A DNA stretch of 64,000 nt from Colias croceus (Eukaryota > Arthropoda > Insecta > Lepidoptera > Pieridae): contig NC_059553.1 of NCBI RefSeq assembly GCF_905220415.1, positions 10,502,501 to 10,566,500 on the forward strand, given 5' to 3'. Below are positions 61,501-64,000 of this stretch, piece after piece. The notes under the pieces were generated by a model. That model made no database searches. It saw only the letters and a program-made list of their open reading frames with translations, and was not told the DNA's origin. The translations under genes were made by a program, and so were the position numbers. Within the stretch, counting starts at the first letter, position 1. The number at the start of each line of letters is the position of its first letter.

Positions 61501-63833
61501 GCAAAAAATGTGCTTATCGGCCAGAAAAGAAAAAGGGGGCGCCCTTCGAAATCCAAACCAGCGCTGATTATTCAGTGATTATTGTTTATATAACAATAAA
61601 TATTGATTATTTTAACTTTAATTAAGTGTTTTATCTACAATTATGCTAACCATTAGCCAGCTATTAAACCAGAGCTGATTATTCAGTGGTTATTATTTTT
61701 AAGAATAAATATTGATTATTTTAACTTTTAGTAACATTATATGATTTATTGGTGATCTCTTTAAATTAGTTTGCTTAAATACTTATTAGGACACACCTAT
61801 TATAATACATACAAAAACATTTATTTGGTACTAGACCTTATATGTCAGGATTTTAGGTGATTTATTGTGGAACTGATTTTGCATTGTTTGGTGACTACAT
61901 TTTGGTGACAGATCTACTATTTTGAGGACAAACCCTATTATTTAAGGAACACGAAACTAATTAAATTGGTGATAGCTTAAATGATACCCAATTTTTATTA
62001 GTACCTACAACTTTGCCATTCAACTTTTTTCCATAGGACGATAAACCATTTTTTACTCTTAAATGCTCCTCCACTCCCACTTCTCGAACTCGGATCGACC
62101 ATATTTTATTTCATTTTTGTCACATTCCCACTCCTTTTTTAATGGGTTTCATTTACTTTGATAATAATGAACAACCATTTATCCATCATCAGTCCTCGCA
62201 CTGAAATTGATTCAGTTTGTGTGATAAATGAGAATAAAAAAAATCAGCTTACTAGAAGAGATGATAAAGATATAGCTTAATTATCATTCAATAAATATTA
62301 CTAAAAGAGTAATTAAAAGCCGGGTTGTCTGTTGTCATTGAGAATAGTGATAAGTAGTAGACGTCACTGCAGTAACACAAATACACAGTACTGCGGTGTT
62401 TGCTAAGATTCAGATAGCGTTGCTGATAACTAACTGCCCGAGATAGCAAAATCAACATTCCAAACATTCAGTATATTCTTTTATTTTTAGATTTTCTATA
62501 TTTTTATTCATGAATCTGATTTTTTTCTTTATCTCAAAGCCCAAATGAAATCAAACTATTCTATGCATAATTCTTTAAACATATTTAACATAATTTAATC
62601 TAGTTACGGTATAAATTTCATTATTTTTTTATATTAACTGTTCTGTAATATACCAAAACATAATAATAATATGATAGTTCTTAAAATGTTCCTCTACTAC
62701 ATTTATACCTGGATAAACTCCATGCCACCATGTGACATATTATAATTTGCACACAATATCTATAATCTAATATATAAAAATCAATGCCACTTTTCGTTGT
62801 AATTCCATAACTCGAGAACGGCTGAACCGATTTCGATAATTCTTTTTTTATTATATTCCTTGAAGTACGAGGATGGTTCTTATGTAGAGAAAACGTTAAT
62901 ATGTACCACGGGCGAAGCCGGGGCGGACCGCTAGTAATGTATAGATATTATAGCAATCTCGATTGGTTATAATGACCTATCTGTTACTCTCATGGACAGA
63001 CCCCCCTGTTCTAGTTTAAGAAATAGCATCGGCAACATTTTCTTCCAAATATGAGTCTGTACCACTCTCATTATCCTACTGTAGGTTTAATACCTACTCA
63101 ATAGTACAATAATAAATAATATTGAATTAAGTCTAGTCTCAATATATCTTTAAATATTCAGACAAAAGGACAAACAAAAATCAAAATATTTTATCAGTAG
63201 CTGTATTAATTTAAAATAAAACAGGATTTTAATAAATTAATCATTTTTTTATAAAAAACTAGTGAGAAAGGAAAACATTTTGTGTATGAATATTCACTCA
63301 CATTACATTTTGATCTACTAATTTACATGAAAATTATAGATTTGTTTCACAACTGACTCTATATTAAGAACAATCAAGAACTAAACCAAATACGCAGATA
63401 TTACCTATCTAAAATTCTAATTATAGGCATTAGGTATGATTTTACCCCTTCTAATATAAGAAAACAAGTACAATTGCACTCATTGTTAAAGTAATAGAGT
63501 AATTTGGAAAATGATCATTCAGGAATTTGGAAGCCATAAAAATGGACATCTACTGTAAATGGAGGATGGAATAATTGAAGTGACACCAATATGACATCAT
63601 CCTATAAGTAACGATGAGCCTTTCTGTATCGATCCGCAGCACAAAGCGCATGCAAGTTCTTTCCTCAAAATATCATTCACCAATGAGCTAAACATTAAAT
63701 ATTAATTTAAACGAGGCCATCCAGTTGGGTGGAATTAAAATTCATATAATGTGTACTTACTTTGTGCTTCTGTTGGAACCAGGGCTGCTAAAAATAGAAA
63801 CGCTAAAGGCAACATTATTCCAGTTCGAGCCAT
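52585..63833 (-). CDS. Bsg: Basigin (CD147 homologue), three-Ig form
   Basis: Minus-strand exons are 63833-63761, 60521-60237, 57887-57526, 54030-53663 and 52597-52585, in phase, giving 366 codons plus TAA. The first encodes a signal peptide (MARTGIMLPLAFLFLAALV). Ig1 has TVECRL and GTYTC; Ig2 has ITLRCEL, YVWKKNGT and GNYSCAL; Ig3 has LKLTCRVIGKPYP, RVQWSY and GRYRC. The near-invariant basigin TM follows, DMYAALWPFLGICAEV then FVLCAIILVY with its buried Glu, and the acidic tail KPDLDDSDTDNHDQ. Basigins are cell-surface partners of monocarboxylate transporters. The fourth exon either reads on to TGA (53661-53659) or uses the strong donor GTGAGT to join a tiny exon adding Lys-Lys-Ser. Introns hold a LINE, MITEs and palindromes. 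Confidence 0.92.
52714..53220. mobile_element. MITE family C copy 2 (uninterrupted, 507 bp)
   Basis: It is the same element as 18142-20430 but without the nested insert: TATAGTCGAGCC at the left end, GGCTCTACTATA at the right. The junction CTATGTCGTCGTTACTAGG near 53143 is the empty site for the hAT-like element. It lies in the last basigin intron. Confidence 0.88.
53395..53630. mobile_element. MITE family F copy 2 (TTA target duplication)
   Basis: It begins CGGTGCATTTAAATCAAACG and ends TTGATGTAAATGCACCG; TTA flanks both ends (53392-53394 and 53631-53633), as for PIF/Harbinger MITEs. It lies just 30 bases from basigin exon 4. Confidence 0.85.
54120..54600. other. Basigin intron before the LINE
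   Basis: AT-rich, with a GC-rich stretch GGGGGCACGGCGGTGCCTCC near 54320 and a 14-base hairpin ACATTGCTCCACGT/ACGTGGAGCAATGT at about 54533-54570. A small frame from 54432 (about 40 codons) is not recognisable. Confidence 0.45.
54600..57336 (+). mobile_element. 5'-truncated LINE (CR1/Jockey-group) in a basigin intron
   Basis: It lies antisense to basigin. It contains one long ORF, a short 3' UTR (GCTTAACATCAGGCGAGATT, GTGGTCAAGCGCTTCCCTA) and an A-run of about 27 to 57336. ORF1 and the first part of the endonuclease are missing, so it is 5'-truncated near 54600-54640. The exact left end and a target duplication were not found. Confidence 0.85.
54642..57254 (+). CDS. LINE ORF2, partial endonuclease plus complete reverse transcriptase
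   Basis: 870 codons are open with no stop. The endonuclease begins late (VDTGPEKLLYACVYRAHSGD) and keeps LLGDFNAHHQEW and SSDHCLV. The RT has NYRPISVTSILCKTMERVL, YGFRRNRSTGDLL, LDISKAFDRVWHDSL, AGVPQGSVLSATLFLLHIND and catalytic GYADDST. The C-terminal domain has HLELLGITLTPTLNFGSF, YCSHLWDG, LGHRRRVASLSVFYRI and FKRRVNRYLLGK. Despite truncation the RT frame is intact, so the insertion is fairly recent, but the first endonuclease residues are lost and it should not mobilise by itself. It is a different family from 26245-30965. Confidence 0.88.
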   Translation: MLVDTGPEKLLYACVYRAHSGDQETIRLTEYLSEAADAAQHKYPSAQLVLLGDFNAHHQEWLYPYQCTDLAGREMRKLAIALNLTQLVQGATRVPDVESHTANCLDLLLTTDPDRYSVAISSPLGSSDHCLVKSVSVYSPPDPSPKGSRRVWQYKSADWDEMRSFFASYPWRPVCFSSEDPSTCADAVTDVLRQGMEYFIPFSDVAMSGKAQPWFRAVCRRAEALKQEAYLAWVDARHRKARDVSEKKKAFNRAAKSCKKALRKARFDHVSRIGNKLASYPSGSKAFWSLAKSVESNFCRPSLPPLLKPDGTLAHTAVEKANLFATLFAENSRLDPASAKPPSLPGCEAKMPEIRIRQTEVLKTLRNLDVNKASGPDGIPAIVLKTCASELAPVLTRLFRLSLTTGIVPKSWKLANVQPVPKKGSRADPSNYRPISVTSILCKTMERVLNSRLLAHLEANDLLSDRQYGFRRNRSTGDLLAYATYIWSEAIENHGEALAVSLDISKAFDRVWHDSLIGKLPSYGLPAGLCAWISDFLRDRSLRVVVDGCSSDQMAINAGVPQGSVLSATLFLLHINDLLKPGIYGYADDSTVVERYVSSARASTAQIQSLREAMVDRMNLSLQAVSDWGDANLVKFNASKTQACLFSAKRSPFHLTPNFQGVSVPITNHLELLGITLTPTLNFGSFIESKAQIASKKLGILAKVRQYFSPGQLLNLYQAQVRSCMEYCSHLWDGSAKYQLEALEAIERRAKRLINDDDLVGKKLQSLGHRRRVASLSVFYRIHFGECAAELHDLVPPSPFFHRSSRRTDSRHRHMVDVPCTRTKRFGSTFFIRTARDWNMLPESVFPDEYNMGVFKRRVNRYLLGKRAPS
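57900..58764. other. Basigin intron, mostly unrecognised
   Basis: AT-rich intron; the only structure is the palindrome at 58452-58531. Confidence 0.5.
58452..58531. repeat. Perfect 80-bp palindrome without spacer
   Basis: The left half TAGAAATTAAAGACTTTTTA onward mirrors the right half exactly, meeting at AAACGCGATTTAAATCGCGTTT. The 12-mer AGCTCGTGCAAA lies at 58400-58411 and 58531-58542, one copy overlapping the right end. Confidence 0.92.
58765..58900 (-). repeat. Family A fragment, reversed
   Basis: GGTGGAATTCCTGCAACGAA, CTAGACTGGCCGGCCGCGG and GATTTCGGAAAGATGTATAT are the reverse of 16115-16215. Confidence 0.65.
59290..59400 (-). repeat. Family A fragment, reversed
   Basis: AATAAATAAATGTTTGAGTTTG and CTGTAGCGAAAACATTTCGC, GCGATTCAGAGC match 15770-15785 and 16058-16105 reversed, and 1-32 directly. 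Confidence 0.7.
59880..60236 (-). promoter_or_regulatory. CpG-rich stretch after basigin exon 2, possible alternative promoter/first exon
   Basis: This 350-base block has many CpG (ACGACGACGCGCTCGTGCC, GACGCGTGTGCGACGCG) in otherwise AT-rich intron, contains no ORF and lies between the Ig1 and Ig2 exons. In other animals basigin makes a two-Ig form from a promoter downstream of the first Ig exon, so a 5' exon here is plausible. This is inferred from composition and position only. Confidence 0.3.
60808..62157. mobile_element. 1.35-kb element with about 85-bp inverted ends and inverted GGTGA motif clusters
   Basis: Left ATGAAACCCATTAGAAAAGGAG with CGGGAAGTGGGAGG mirrors right TAATGGGTTTCATTT with CCCACTTCTCGAACTCGG, imperfectly over about 85 bases. 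Inside, the left half has repeated TATCACC/TGTCACC and the right half GGTGATA/GGTGACA. No ORF; it lies in the first basigin intron. Exact ends and target duplication are not settled. Confidence 0.65.
62158..62760. other. Basigin intron, nothing recognised
   Basis: AT-rich intron without ORF or repeat match. Confidence 0.5.
62765..62937 (-). repeat. Dispersed repeat family E, reversed copy
   Basis: AACTCGAGAACGGCTGAACC, CCTTGAAGTACGAGGATGGT and CACGGGCGAAGCCGGGGCGG are the reverse complement of 44554-44700, nearly identical. Confidence 0.8.
62938..63760. other. Basigin first intron, 5' part, nothing recognised
   Basis: AT-rich, no ORF, no repeat found. Confidence 0.5.
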
Positions 63834-63884
63834 GATGGAGCAAGCAGGATACTTCAAACAAGGAAACGCTTTAAAAAACAGTCA

Positions 63885-63920
63885 CAAAAGGAACTGTGAC
63901 GACGCCCGTTTTATATAAAT
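63885..63920 (-). promoter_or_regulatory. Putative TATA-type core promoter of basigin
   Basis: On the minus strand TATATAAAAC (63917-63908) precedes GTCACAGTTCC, an initiator-like sequence about 20-25 bases downstream; the ATG at 63833 follows about 60 bases later. A CAGCTG E-box lies just upstream of the TATA. Confidence 0.45.
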
Positions 63921-64000
63921 ATCAGCTGCTCCAAGCGCAATGCAGCAAACTCGTATGTCGAATGAAGTGAACACAGAAGTGAATATTGAATATGAGTCAT

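Overview
The window looks like nuclear DNA of a moth or butterfly (Lepidoptera). It has low gene density, AT-rich introns and spacers, very GC-rich internal exons, canonical GT/AG introns, and many dispersed repeats of lepidopteran type: copies containing CGGCTTCGCCCG, LINE tails, and MITEs with TA, TTA/TAA or 8-bp target duplications. No bacterial or viral gene organisation is present. Species cannot be told from the sequence.

Five host genes can be assembled exon by exon with consistent phase. (1) 93-21058 (+): ERMP1/Felix-ina-type M28 endoplasmic reticulum metallopeptidase; the 5' exons lie before the window, and 14 exons give 811 codons plus stop. (2) 26059-36115 (+): TMEM209, 511 codons once a LINE insertion is discounted. 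(3) 37252-38535 (-): TRIP13/Pch2 AAA+ ATPase, 427 aa, intronless. (4) 39007-42792 (+): G-protein beta-5, 360 aa, divergent from TRIP13 across a 471-bp shared upstream region. (5) 63833-52585 (-): basigin, with a signal peptide, three Ig domains, a TM segment and a short tail. The genes are functionally unrelated (ER proteolysis, nuclear envelope, chromosome checkpoint, RGS/G-beta signalling, cell-surface Ig protein).

Most of the rest is mobile DNA. The standout is an apparently intact Jockey-like LINE (26245-30965) inside coding exon 2 of TMEM209. It is flanked by a 10-bp target duplication, and removing it restores the reading frame exactly. A second, 5'-truncated LINE (about 54600-57336) sits in a basigin intron. 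Several DNA transposons can be delimited by inverted ends and target duplications: 4809-5536, 18142-20430 with two further elements nested inside, 32951-34245 (a foldback with a satellite core and a MITE in one arm), 41417-42654 (hAT), and 53395-53630. A candidate 4.7-kb element at 45403-50096 carries a decayed transposase-like fragment and a dispersed GTTTTCGTCCA motif.

The most unusual pattern is a set of tandem arrays that begin inside coding exons and run across the exon end. They are 12 x 152 bp, 21 x 150 bp and about 19 x 104 bp in ERMP1, and about 3 copies in G-beta-5; an E-box-rich minisatellite directly follows another ERMP1 donor. Each copy duplicates the end of an exon together with its splice donor or stop codon. 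The 150-bp array stays open in frame, so it could add 50-residue units to the protein. These arrays may be real hypervariable loci or assembly expansions; long reads and RNA would decide.
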